The position numbers and the translations under genes were made by a program. A stretch of DNA of 64,000 nucleotides. Origin: JBFELU01 sp041551965 (GTDB lineage Bacteria; Actinomycetota; Acidimicrobiia; Spongiisociales; UBA11373). The stretch covers positions 1 through 64,000 of the forward strand of contig JBFELU010000001.1 in NCBI GenBank assembly GCA_041551965.1. The letters run 5' to 3'. This document shows positions 1-8,206 of the stretch, piece after piece. Each line of letters starts with the position of its first letter. Positions within the stretch are counted from its first letter, which is position 1. The notes beneath the pieces are model-generated. The model had not been told where the DNA came from. It did no database searches and saw only the letters and a program-made list of their open reading frames with translations.

Positions 1-233
1 GCGACTGGCTCCGCCGGGTCTCGGTCGATCCGTCACTCGTGCCCAAGGGCCGACTCCGGCGCCGGATGGCGCGGATTCCCGGGGCGGCGGAACAGGCAAG
101 GAGACGTCTCGCCGAGGCGGTGGCGACAGTGCTGGAGTCCGATCGGCTGAGATTCGTCGATGCACTCGGCCCGGCGATTCCGGCTTCCCTCGACGATCGA
201 CTGTGGCTCGAGATGGAGGCGGGCGGTGAGTGA
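1..233 (+). CDS. C-terminal end of an unrecognised protein, cut by the window edge
   Basis: The frame is open from base 3 and stops with TGA at 231-233, leaving about 76 residues. The segment is Arg/Ala-rich and predicted helical, ending LWLEMEAGGE. No domain can be recognised from this tail. Its stop overlaps the start of the next gene (GTG at 226), so the two are translationally coupled. By that context it may be the partner of the GTPase that follows, but this is inference only. Confidence 0.55.
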   Translation, partial: DWLRRVSVDPSLVPKGRLRRRMARIPGAAEQARRRLAEAVATVLESDRLRFVDALGPAIPASLDDRLWLEMEAGGE

Positions 234-1422
234 CATCCTGCGGGTCGTGGACGGCCTCGATCTCGTCGTCGAGCTCTCGGAGGGCGTGGTGCACCCCGAT
301 GACGTCGCCCGAGCTCGCCAGACGGCACGGCGGGCGCGCCACCGCGGCGGTTACCTCGGGGGCACGCTCGTGCTCGCCATCGTGGGCGGCACCGGATCGG
401 GGAAATCGAGCCTGCTCAACGCCCTGGCCGGGGAACGGGTTGCTTCGGTGAGCGCGGTACGGCCTCATACCGACCGCACGCTCGCCTGGATACCCGAAGA
501 CAGGGGACCGGCGCTCGACGAACTCCTCGACCGACTCGAGATCGGCGAACGAGTCGTGCATCGCCGCTTTCCGGGATTGGCGCTCCTGGACGCCACGGAC
601 TTCGACTCGATCGATCGCGATCACCGTGCTCGGCTGGAACGACTGCTCCCCGAGATCGACGGCGTCATCTGGGTCTTCGATCCGGAGAAGTACCACGATC
701 CCACGATTCACGACGAGTTCATCGCTCCGCTTGCCGACTCCGCATCGCAGTTCGTCTTCGTGCTCAATCAGATCGATCGCATTGCCGAGCGAGAACGGCT
801 CGCCATCGCCGACGACCTGCGCGAGACCCTGGTGGCCGATGGGATCTTCGAGCCTGCTCTGTTCTTCGTGGCCGCAGATCCGCCCGACGGGCGACCGCGC
901 GGCATCGGTGTGCTCGCCGGGTTCCTCGAGAACCGCCTCGACACCAAACGCGTGCAATTGGGGGCGGTCCTCGGGGAGGCGAGGCGTATCGCGGCCACGC
1001 TGGCATCGGCGGCGGGTGTCGCCCACGGCGGTTCCCTCGCCTTCGAGGAGCGGTGGGCCAAATTCGTCGATGCGGCCGCCTCCGCGCTGTCGATGAGTCG
1101 GGGACCGGGCGTGGTCCACGAGGTGCTGTGCGGACTCGAGGACCTGGTCGGCCATCTCGCGATCGACGCCGGCGGGGTGTTCGCCCAGAAGCTGCGGGGC
1201 ACCTTCCCCCCCAATCATCTCGAAGAAGTCCTGGAGGAGGCGCTGGCCCAAGCCGCCGAGGGTCCCGACATCGAGACTGTGGGCCGAGTGATCACCGATC
1301 ACCTGCAACGCGGCGTCGGGGGTCCGTTGCGGGAGATTCTGTGGGAACGCGCCGCGCTGTCGGCCTCGGTGGCCGGCTTCGTGGTGGATGCCGAGGCGGC
1401 GCAACGGGCGCTCGAGCGGTGA
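226..1422 (+). CDS. P-loop GTPase of the Era/dynamin-like (YfjP-type) superfamily
   Basis: The product is about 398 residues. A clear G1 motif GGTGSGKSS lies near residues 54-62, a DATDFDS sequence near 122 stands where the G3 box belongs, and NQID near 180 fits G4. The rest is helical and may form a stalk or effector region. I chose GTG 226, which overlaps the previous stop by 8 bases; an ATG at 160 lies in frame but would overlap the previous gene much further. Its stop overlaps the next start (GTGA at 1419-1422), so three genes appear to form one operon. The family is known for membrane or ribosome-linked GTPases; the specific role here is unknown. Confidence 0.75.
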   Translation: MSDILRVVDGLDLVVELSEGVVHPDDVARARQTARRARHRGGYLGGTLVLAIVGGTGSGKSSLLNALAGERVASVSAVRPHTDRTLAWIPEDRGPALDELLDRLEIGERVVHRRFPGLALLDATDFDSIDRDHRARLERLLPEIDGVIWVFDPEKYHDPTIHDEFIAPLADSASQFVFVLNQIDRIAERERLAIADDLRETLVADGIFEPALFFVAADPPDGRPRGIGVLAGFLENRLDTKRVQLGAVLGEARRIAATLASAAGVAHGGSLAFEERWAKFVDAAASALSMSRGPGVVHEVLCGLEDLVGHLAIDAGGVFAQKLRGTFPPNHLEEVLEEALAQAAEGPDIETVGRVITDHLQRGVGGPLREILWERAALSASVAGFVVDAEAAQRALER

Positions 1423-2312
1423 CCCGGATCTTCGGCGGTGATCCGGGGGGCACCGATTGGAGGAATTGGTCATCGTGGCGGCGGGTCAACGCCATCGGCC
1501 TGCTCCCGATCGGTGGCGCGGCGGCGGCCGGGGGTCTTGCTTCGGGAAGCCTCGCCGAGTTCGTCGAGACGCTGGCCTTGTACGCTCCCGGGGCCTACCC
1601 GGGTCCGGTGCGGGCCCTCGCCGAAGACCTTCTTCGGCGTCAACCGGCGATCGCGCCGATCGTCGGGTTGGTCAACACGGTGCTGCTGCATCTCCATGAG
1701 GGGCCGGAGCGTCTGGCGTCGGAGTTGCGGGATCTCGAACAGAGGATCACGACGTCGGAGCGGCTGCTGGGTGAGGCGGGCGCGGCGCTGATCGAGGACG
1801 GCGCCGCGGTCCTCACTTATGGCGGGTCGGGTTCGGTGCGCGCAGTGCTCATGGAGGCGGCGGACACCCGGAGGATCTTCGTGTCCTGTGCGGCCACCAT
1901 GCCCATGGCGGAAGGGGTGGAGATGGCTGCGGACTTGGCGGGCGCCGGCCTCGCCGTCGACCTCGTACCCGACGAAGAGGTTCCGGACGTGCTCATCGAT
2001 CACGATCTGATGCTCATGGGAGTGAGCGCCCTCGGCCCTCAGGCGGTGATGAACATCGCCGGATCGGCTGAGATCGTCGAAGAGGCGGGGGCTTCCGGTA
2101 TTCCGGTGTACCTGGTCGCCTCTGTCGAGAAGGCTCTTCCCGGGATGCTCTTCGATCGGGCGGTCGCGGCCGGCACGGCCGAGGGCTACTACGAGCCGAT
2201 CCCGCTGGAGGCCATCTCTCTGGTCGTGACCGAGTTCGGGGTCCTCGATCCTCGCGCCGCCGGAGCACTCGCCGCCCAACGAACCGTGGCCGATCCACTC
2301 ATCGACGCCTGA
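1419..2312 (+). CDS. eIF2B-alpha/beta/delta-fold protein (ribose-1,5-bisphosphate isomerase / MtnA superfamily)
   Basis: The product is about 297 residues. The C-terminal half shows the family pattern: a DLMLMGVSALGPQAVMNIAG stretch near residues 205-224, followed by an IPVYLVASVEK strand that matches the Asp-containing sugar-phosphate isomerase core. The N-terminal half is helical, as in eIF2B-like proteins. The usual GADA(I/V) and NK.GT residues are altered (GVSA, NIAG), so ordinary isomerase activity is uncertain. It starts at GTG 1419, overlapping the GTPase stop by 4 bases, which suggests a shared job. It converges with the lipid kinase gene, overlapping it by 14 bases. Confidence 0.72.
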   Translation: MTRIFGGDPGGTDWRNWSSWRRVNAIGLLPIGGAAAAGGLASGSLAEFVETLALYAPGAYPGPVRALAEDLLRRQPAIAPIVGLVNTVLLHLHEGPERLASELRDLEQRITTSERLLGEAGAALIEDGAAVLTYGGSGSVRAVLMEAADTRRIFVSCAATMPMAEGVEMAADLAGAGLAVDLVPDEEVPDVLIDHDLMLMGVSALGPQAVMNIAGSAEIVEEAGASGIPVYLVASVEKALPGMLFDRAVAAGTAEGYYEPIPLEAISLVVTEFGVLDPRAAGALAAQRTVADPLIDA

Positions 2313-3252
2313 AGCGGCGGGGCTGCTCCCGCCGGGTCTGATCCACGACCAGCAGGGGCCGGTCCTCGATCGAGATCTCGATGCGACTTGCTCTTCCCAG
2401 CAACTCCCCGTCGGCTTCGACCCAGGCCACCGGATCGGCCTCGACGGTGAGTAGATCCACGTCGTGCCACACTTCGACTCCGGGGACCTTGGAGAGATCG
2501 GCACCCCGAGCTGCTCTCGCCACGAGTCGGAGCAATCGAACGGTGGTGAGCCGGCGGGCGACCACTACCAGAGGTCCGGTGCCGGACGTGCCCCCCAGCC
2601 GGAGGCCGAGCGGGCCGAAGAACGTGAACCGGTCGTGGAGTTGGAACAGGACCGCAACGGCGTCGGCTCCTCGCTCTCCCGAGGCCACCCGGAGATGCGC
2701 CGGACGACGGCGGTAGTCGGTGAGCACCACCCTGAGTGCGCTCCGGGCGTAGTGGAGGGCTCCGAACGACACCTTGCTCAAGGGGGTTCTCTCGGCGAGT
2801 TCGACCACCGCCGCATCGAAACCAACGCCGGCGCCGAAGGTGACGACCTCGACCTGGGCCCCCAGCGGGGAGTCGCTCTCGATGCGGCCCACGGTCACCG
2901 GACGCACGTTCCGGAAGGCGGCCAGCGTCTCCGCCGCTTCACGGGGACGGCCGGGAGCACCGGTCAGCCGCGCCAGCACGTTGGTGGTCCCGGCCGGGAC
3001 GATCCCGAGGGCGCTGGTGGTCCCCACCAGGCCCCCGGCGACCTGGTGGATCACACCATCGCCTCCCATTGCCACCACGACGTCGTAGCCATCGGCCGCC
3101 GCCTCAGCCGCTGCTCGCCGCGCCTCTCCGGGGGTCGGAGGCCAGACCGGGGTCACGTCGAAAGGTCCGGTCAAGATCGCCACCACCTCGCGGTGGAGCG
3201 ATGCCGTGAAGCCCGATGCCACGGGATTGGAGATGAGCACGAGACGGCGCAT
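2299..3252 (-). CDS. Diacylglycerol kinase-family lipid kinase (DagK/YegS-like)
   Basis: The product is about 317 residues. The N-terminal catalytic domain has NPVASG near residue 10, GGDG near 65 and GIVPAGTTN near 85, the nucleotide-binding signature of the DAGK catalytic family. A beta-rich C-terminal domain follows, ending in SIEDRPLLVVDQ. Such enzymes phosphorylate diacylglycerol or related lipids at the membrane. I prefer ATG 3252 to the GTG three bases upstream, because a TAGCCT box lies seven bases before it. It is divergent from the phosphoribosyltransferase gene, with about 30 bases between the starts. Confidence 0.88.
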   Translation of the reverse strand: MRRLVLISNPVASGFTASLHREVVAILTGPFDVTPVWPPTPGEARRAAAEAAADGYDVVVAMGGDGVIHQVAGGLVGTTSALGIVPAGTTNVLARLTGAPGRPREAAETLAAFRNVRPVTVGRIESDSPLGAQVEVVTFGAGVGFDAAVVELAERTPLSKVSFGALHYARSALRVVLTDYRRRPAHLRVASGERGADAVAVLFQLHDRFTFFGPLGLRLGGTSGTGPLVVVARRLTTVRLLRLVARAARGADLSKVPGVEVWHDVDLLTVEADPVAWVEADGELLGRASRIEISIEDRPLLVVDQTRREQPRRFRRR

Positions 3253-3259
3253 CACAGCA

Positions 3260-3265
3260 AGGCTA
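3260..3265 (-). promoter_or_regulatory. Putative leaderless -10 box TAGCCT for the lipid kinase gene
   Basis: On the minus strand TAGCCT lies seven bases before ATG 3252 with no Shine-Dalgarno sequence between, the usual spacing of a leaderless actinobacterial promoter. Confidence 0.45.
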
Positions 3266-3271
3266 GGGCGG

Positions 3272-3277
3272 TACCCT
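3272..3277 (+). promoter_or_regulatory. Putative leaderless -10 box TACCCT for the phosphoribosyltransferase gene
   Basis: TACCCT ends six bases before GTG 3284. It lies back to back with the opposite promoter at 3260-3265, so the two genes share a very compact divergent promoter. Confidence 0.45.
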
Positions 3278-3283
3278 CGAGAG

Positions 3284-3913
3284 GTGGACGGCTACCGGGA
3301 TCGACGAGAAGCCGGCGAGATCCTCGCCGAGGCGCTCGCTCACCATCGCGGCACCGATCCCTTGGTTCTCGGTGTCGCCAGGGGCGGCGTGGTGCTCGCG
3401 GCGGTGGTGGCCGTGGCGCTCGGCGGGAAGCTCGACGTGGTGGTGGCACGCAAGGTGGGCGCTCCTTTCAGCCCCGAGCTCGCCCTCGGCGCGGTGGCCG
3501 GCGGCGGGGTGTCGATCATCGAGCGCGAGATGGCGGCTCGCCTCGGTGTCGAGGATGCCGACCTGGAGGAGGCGATCCGCAGGGCCCATACGGAACTGGT
3601 GGAGCGGCAGGCTCGGTATCGGGGCGACGCCTCCCCGGAGATCGCCGAGCGAACGGTGATCGTCGTCGACGACGGGGTCGCCACCGGTGCCACCCTCCGG
3701 GCAGCGCTCCGATCGGTTCGGGCCGGCGACCCCGGCCATCTGGTGTGTGCCATCCCGGTCGGACCGCCCTCGACCGTCGATCTCCTCTTCGATGAGGCCG
3801 ACGAGGTGGTGTGTCCCCTCCAGCCGCTGCGTTTTCGAGCCGTGGGTGAGTGGTATCGCCGGTTCGATCAGACCTCCGACGCAGAGGTCCTGGCCTTGCT
3901 CGGTCGGGCGTGA
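3284..3913 (+). CDS. Phosphoribosyltransferase-domain protein
   Basis: The product is about 209 residues, a single type I PRTase fold. The PRPP loop VIVVDDGVATGAT lies near residues 125-137, and LVLGVARGGVV near 28 forms the first strand and loop. Free-standing proteins like this occur widely in actinobacteria and cyanobacteria, often fused to or beside alpha/beta hydrolases; their base substrate is generally unproven. GTG 3284 was chosen over longer starts, which would run into the divergent lipid kinase, and a TACCCT box sits just upstream. The acceptor cannot be stated. Confidence 0.82.
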   Translation: MDGYRDRREAGEILAEALAHHRGTDPLVLGVARGGVVLAAVVAVALGGKLDVVVARKVGAPFSPELALGAVAGGGVSIIEREMAARLGVEDADLEEAIRRAHTELVERQARYRGDASPEIAERTVIVVDDGVATGATLRAALRSVRAGDPGHLVCAIPVGPPSTVDLLFDEADEVVCPLQPLRFRAVGEWYRRFDQTSDAEVLALLGRA

Positions 3914-4022
3914 GTCCCCGCGGCCTGAGCGTGGGCGCCGGGAATCGTGGTCTTCGTGCTCGTGTTCGAGTGGCTCACGGCCGTCGCCTTTCTTGTCGTA
4001 CCCGACCCGTACGGTGGGGGGC

Positions 4023-4187
4023 ATGAACGATCAGAACACCACACTGCTTCCCCGAATCGACACCACTCCCGTTCCGACACCCATCGAGGTCTGGCTGGCG
4101 GGGCTCGAACTGGAGGCCGTGGAGGTCGACACCTGCCCCATCGTCGACTGTGCCGTGTGCCGACCCGAGCTGACCCGGGCCGCCTGA
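4023..4187 (+). CDS. Small hypothetical protein with clustered cysteines
   Basis: This is a 54-residue acidic protein. Its C-terminal third carries three cysteines in TCPIVDCAVCRPEL, a CxxxxCxxC arrangement that could bind a metal or form a redox site. The N-terminal part is rich in Thr and Pro. ATG 4023 follows a G-rich stretch that may act as a ribosome binding site, and a TACGGT box lies seven bases before it. I know no family for it. It stands alone between the phosphoribosyltransferase and transporter genes. Confidence 0.55.
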   Translation: MNDQNTTLLPRIDTTPVPTPIEVWLAGLELEAVEVDTCPIVDCAVCRPELTRAA

Positions 4188-4219
4188 GCGATCGACCGCT
4201 GCTTCATCGGGAGGCCTGA

Positions 4220-4225
4220 TACATT
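4220..4225 (+). promoter_or_regulatory. Putative leaderless -10 box TACATT
   Basis: TACATT ends six bases before the GTG 4232 start of the transporter gene, with no ribosome binding site between. Confidence 0.4.
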
Positions 4226-4231
4226 CCGGCG

Positions 4232-5512
4232 GTGGACGAGTACCGCCCGACCCGGTTGAGCATCGCCGCTTGGGCCTCCTACGACCTCGCCAACACGATC
4301 TTTGCGCTGGGGGTGGGCGCCCTCTATTTCCCCGGGTGGCTCACCGATCACGTCGACGAACTCCCCGGCTTCCTGCGCGGCGGTGGTGAGGCGGATCTGG
4401 CGCTGGCCGTGGCCATCGACGTGGCGATGGTGCTCGTCATCGTGCTCGGTCCGTGGATCGGTGCCCGGAGCGACCACGCTGGCCGTCGCATCCGCTACCT
4501 GGCCCCGGCCACCTTGATCGCCGTGGCCCCGACGTTCTTCCTCGGGACGGCGGCGGCGACGCCATCACTGGCTCTCTTCGGGGTGGCGCTGATCGGATTC
4601 CATCTCGGATCGGTGATCTACGACTCACTGCTCCCCGACGTGAGCACTCCCGAGACGATCGGGCGGGTCTCCGGGATCGGGATCGCCGTCGGTTATCTCG
4701 GTTCGGTGGTCGCCTGGTTGATCGGGCTGTTGCTTCTCGATGAATACGGCTACCCGGTGGTGTTTCGCACGATTGCCGTCGCCTTCCTGATCTTCGCCCT
4801 TCCCACCTTCACGCTCGTGAAGGAACGCCCCCGGATGCGGCAACCGGGGCCGGCACCGGCGATCCGCGAGAGCCTGCGCCGGGTGGTTCGGGCCTGGCGC
4901 CGGGCCCGCCGCTACCGCGGCGTCGTCCGTTTCCTCATCGGCAGGTTCCTCTACACCGATGCGATCAACACGTTGATCGGCGGCTTCCTCACGATCTACG
5001 TCATCGAGGAAGTCGGCTTCACCGATGATCAGGTCCAGGATCTCCTCATCGTGGCGATCGTCGGGGCCCTGGTGGGGGGCTTGATCGGCGGGAGAATCGT
5101 CGATCGGACCGGCCCGCGACGGCTGCTCCACTCGGTGCTGCATCTCTGGATGGTGGCCTTGATCCTCGGCATCGTGGCCGGAGCGCTCGCATCGCAGCCG
5201 ATGGCATGGCCCCTCGGGGGTCTCGGAGGCCTGGCTCTCGGAGCCACCTGGGCGGCCGACAGGGTGTACATGCAGCGCATCTCGCCGCCCCGCCATCTGG
5301 GCGAGTTCTACGGCCTCTACGCGGTGGTCGGGCGGTTCGCCACGATCCTCGGCCCTCTCTTGTGGGGCATCCAGGTGAGCATCTTCGGTTGGCCCCGCGA
5401 GGTGCCGCTGGCGATGTTGATGCTGTTCCTGGTGGCGGCCCGGATCGTCCTGCAAGGGGTCGACGACGAGCCGCGGGACTGGAGCCCGCAGGATCTGGCG
5501 GCGCACACCTAG
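4232..5512 (+). CDS. Major facilitator superfamily transporter, UMF1/Atg22 type
   Basis: The product is 426 residues with about twelve hydrophobic segments. The opening AWASYDLANTIFALGVGALYF resembles the UMF1/Atg22-like signature (W..YD.AN..F), also seen in the second transporter at 10147-12129. The cytoplasmic loop between the two six-helix halves (about residues 200-230) is basic. The substrate is unknown; fungal Atg22 exports amino acids from the vacuole. GTG 4232 has a -10-like TACATT box just before it. This copy lacks the large extracytoplasmic insert of its paralogue. Confidence 0.85.
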   Translation: MDEYRPTRLSIAAWASYDLANTIFALGVGALYFPGWLTDHVDELPGFLRGGGEADLALAVAIDVAMVLVIVLGPWIGARSDHAGRRIRYLAPATLIAVAPTFFLGTAAATPSLALFGVALIGFHLGSVIYDSLLPDVSTPETIGRVSGIGIAVGYLGSVVAWLIGLLLLDEYGYPVVFRTIAVAFLIFALPTFTLVKERPRMRQPGPAPAIRESLRRVVRAWRRARRYRGVVRFLIGRFLYTDAINTLIGGFLTIYVIEEVGFTDDQVQDLLIVAIVGALVGGLIGGRIVDRTGPRRLLHSVLHLWMVALILGIVAGALASQPMAWPLGGLGGLALGATWAADRVYMQRISPPRHLGEFYGLYAVVGRFATILGPLLWGIQVSIFGWPREVPLAMLMLFLVAARIVLQGVDDEPRDWSPQDLAAHT

Positions 5513-5532
5513 ATCACCCCGCCGTCGCCACG

Positions 5533-5557
5533 GTCGATCCTCCGCGGGCGGATCGAC
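5533..5557 (+). terminator. Hairpin between the transporter and pruA
   Basis: GTCGATCC (5533-5540) pairs perfectly with GGATCGAC (5550-5557) around a nine-base loop that can pair internally. No T-run follows, so it may be a factor-dependent terminator or just a palindrome. Confidence 0.35.
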
Positions 5558-5612
5558 TCGAGCGATCGGGTGATGGGAGCGCGGCATACTTGGGGGGACA
5601 AGAGAGGAGCCC

Positions 5613-7160
5613 ATGTTCGAGTCCTTCCGCCCCGAGCCGTACTCCGACTTCACCCAGCCTTCGGCGCAGGCCGCGTTCACCGAAGCGCTCGGGTCAGTAG
5701 CCGGGACCCTGGGCCGGCATCATCCCCTCATCATCGGGGGGGAACCGATCGACACGCCGGCTCGGGTCGAGAGTGTCGATCCCTCGCTACCCGGTCGGGC
5801 CATCGGCACCGTGGCGGCCGCCGGACCCGAGGAGGCGGATCGCGCCATCGAGACCGCCTGGGAGGCATTCCGGTCGTGGTCGGCCCTCGAGGCCGAAGAA
5901 CGGGCTCGCTACGGGATGAAGCTGGCCGCCCTCATGCGTCGCGACAAGTACGAACTGGCCGCGCTCCAGTGCTACGAGGCGGGCAAGAACTGGGCCGAGG
6001 CCGAGGCCGACGTCTGCGAGGCTCTCGACTTCTGCGACTACTACGCCCGGGTCGCCATTCATCTCGCCGGGGGCGTGCCCGTCGTTCCCTATCCGGGCGA
6101 GGAGAACGAATCCCACTTGATCCCGATCGGGGCCGGCGTCGTGATACCGCCCTGGAACTTCCCGCTGGCGATCCTGGCCGGGATGACCATCGGCCCGGTG
6201 CTGGCCGGCAACACCGTCGTGCTGAAGCCGGCGTCGACGACCCCCGTCATCGGCGCAGGGTTCATGGACCTGGTCGCCGAAGCCGGCTTCCCGCCCGGTG
6301 TGATCAACTTCCTCCCGGGAGCCGGCTCGGAGGTCGGCGACGTCCTGGTGGATCACCCCAGGACCCGGTTCGTCAACTTCACCGGCTCCAAGGAAGTCGG
6401 CCTGCGGATCGCCGAGCGGTCGGCAAAGGTGCAGGCGGGGCAGCGGTGGCTGAAGCGGGCCTACATGGAAATGGGGGGCAAGGACGCCCTCATCGTCGAT
6501 GAGACGGCCGACCTCGACGCCGCCGTGTCCGATCTGGTGAGGTCGGCCTTCGGCTTCCAGGGGCAGAAGTGCTCGGCGGCCTCGCGGCTCATCCTCATCG
6601 AAGAGCTCCACGACGAGTTCCTGGACCGGGTCTTGGCTGCCACCGCAGCACTCGAGGTCGGTCCTCCGGTCGAGAACCACCCGATGGGGCCGGTGATCTC
6701 GGCCGCCCAGCACGCCTCGATCTCGGCCGAGATCGAGGCCGGCCGATCCGAGGCCGATCTGGTGCACGGCGGTGCCGCAATCGATCGGGACGGCGGCTAC
6801 TACCTCGAGCCGACCATCTTCGCCGGGGTCGATCCGGATGCCCGGCTGGCGCAGCACGAGATCTTCGGACCGGTGCTGTCGGTGTTGCGGGCTCGCGACT
6901 TCGACCACGCCCTCGAGATCGCCAACGGCACCGAGTTCGGGCTGACCGGGGGGCTCTACTCGCGGGATCGCGCCCGGATCGAGCGGGTCCGCCGCGAGTT
7001 CCACGTCGGGAACCTCTACATCAACCGGAAGATCACCGGCGCACTGGTCGGTGTGCAGCCGTTCGGTGGTTTCAACATGTCGGGATCGAATGCCAAGGCC
7101 GGGGGCCCCGACTACCTGCGGTTGTTCATGGAGATGAAGACGGTCGCCGAGCGGATCTGA
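5613..7160 (+). CDS. pruA: 1-pyrroline-5-carboxylate (L-glutamate gamma-semialdehyde) dehydrogenase
   Basis: The product is 515 residues, the usual length of the RocA/PruA aldehyde dehydrogenases. It oxidises glutamate semialdehyde to glutamate with NAD, the second step of proline breakdown. Visible motifs are the PPWNFPLAI cofactor-binding segment near residue 175, the general-base glutamate in YMEMGGKD near 287, and the nucleophilic cysteine in GFQGQKCSAASR near 320. The C-terminal NRKITGALVGVQPFGG is typical of this subfamily. A GAGAGGAG ribosome binding site precedes ATG 5613. No proline dehydrogenase gene is adjacent. Confidence 0.94.
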   Translation: MFESFRPEPYSDFTQPSAQAAFTEALGSVAGTLGRHHPLIIGGEPIDTPARVESVDPSLPGRAIGTVAAAGPEEADRAIETAWEAFRSWSALEAEERARYGMKLAALMRRDKYELAALQCYEAGKNWAEAEADVCEALDFCDYYARVAIHLAGGVPVVPYPGEENESHLIPIGAGVVIPPWNFPLAILAGMTIGPVLAGNTVVLKPASTTPVIGAGFMDLVAEAGFPPGVINFLPGAGSEVGDVLVDHPRTRFVNFTGSKEVGLRIAERSAKVQAGQRWLKRAYMEMGGKDALIVDETADLDAAVSDLVRSAFGFQGQKCSAASRLILIEELHDEFLDRVLAATAALEVGPPVENHPMGPVISAAQHASISAEIEAGRSEADLVHGGAAIDRDGGYYLEPTIFAGVDPDARLAQHEIFGPVLSVLRARDFDHALEIANGTEFGLTGGLYSRDRARIERVRREFHVGNLYINRKITGALVGVQPFGGFNMSGSNAKAGGPDYLRLFMEMKTVAERI

Positions 7161-7164
7161 CTCG

Positions 7165-8178
7165 TCACCCGCCGATGTACGACATCTCGATCTTGGGGAG
7201 ATCTCGCGTTCGTGAGGAGCGGATCTCGGAGTATCGATCCGTGCGTGCCTCCCACACGTCCCGGATCACCTTCCTCAACTCCTCGTCGTCGCCGCCGTTG
7301 CGAACGAGGTGACGGAGGTCGTTGCCCCCCACTGCGAACAGACAGGTGTACAGCATTCCCTCGGCCGACAACCGAACCCGGGTGCATCCCGCGCAGAAGG
7401 GTTGGGTGACGGAGGCGATGACCCCGATCTCGCCTTCGCCGTCGCGGTAGCGGAATCGGGTGGCCACCTCGCCGGGGTAGTTGGGCGGGACCGGCTCCAA
7501 CGGCGTGTCGGCGTCGATCGAGTTCAAGATCTCGGCGGCCGGGACGACGTCGGCCATCCGCCACCCGTTGCTGTGCCCGACGTCCATGTACTCGATGAAG
7601 CGCACGATGTGGCCGGAGCCCTTGAAATGGCGGGCGATGTCGACGACCTCGTGATCGTTGACGCCGCGCTTGACCACCACGTTGACCTTGATCGGCCCCA
7701 GCCCCGCCGCGGCGGCGGCCTCGATTCCGTCGAGGACCCGGGCCACCGGAAACCCGACGTCGTTCATGGCTTCGAAGGTCGCGTCGTCGAGGGAATCGAG
7801 GCTGACGGTGACACGGTGCAGTCCGGCCTCGGCGAGACTCGCCGCCTTGCGCTCGAGAAGTGACCCGTTCGTGGTCATCGTCAAGTCGGCGACTTCTGGA
7901 ATCGCCGCCAGGATCCCGACCAGGTGTTCCACGTCTCTCCTGAGGAGTGGTTCGCCGCCGGTGAGGCGGATCTTGGTCACCCCGAGACCGGTGAACACCC
8001 GAGCGATGCGCTCGATCTCCTCGAACGTGAGCAGCATCTCCCGCCCCAGGAACTCGTAGTCGCGACCGAAGACCTCCTTGGGCATGCAGTAGGTGCAGCG
8101 GAAGTTGCACCGGTCGGTGACCGAGATGCGCAGATCCCGAAGGGAACGGCCGAGCGTGTCGGTCGGGAGGTCAACCAT
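7165..8178 (-). CDS. moaA: GTP 3',8-cyclase, molybdenum cofactor biosynthesis
   Basis: The product is 337 residues, normal for MoaA. It is a radical-SAM enzyme that converts GTP to the first intermediate of molybdopterin synthesis. Cys24, Cys28 and Cys31 in DRCNFRCTYC bind the N-terminal 4Fe-4S cluster. A second set in FCAGCTRVR and LYTCLF binds the C-terminal cluster, and the protein ends in Gly-Gly, which is needed for activity in known MoaA. LTGGEPLLR is the SAM-binding GGE motif. ATG 8178 was chosen because the frame upstream has no homology-like sequence. It is isolated from other moa genes here. Confidence 0.95.
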   Translation of the reverse strand: MVDLPTDTLGRSLRDLRISVTDRCNFRCTYCMPKEVFGRDYEFLGREMLLTFEEIERIARVFTGLGVTKIRLTGGEPLLRRDVEHLVGILAAIPEVADLTMTTNGSLLERKAASLAEAGLHRVTVSLDSLDDATFEAMNDVGFPVARVLDGIEAAAAAGLGPIKVNVVVKRGVNDHEVVDIARHFKGSGHIVRFIEYMDVGHSNGWRMADVVPAAEILNSIDADTPLEPVPPNYPGEVATRFRYRDGEGEIGVIASVTQPFCAGCTRVRLSAEGMLYTCLFAVGGNDLRHLVRNGGDDEELRKVIRDVWEARTDRYSEIRSSRTRDLPKIEMSYIGG

Positions 8179-8206
8179 GATCGGAGAGGTTACCGGTGGG
8201 CCGGAC

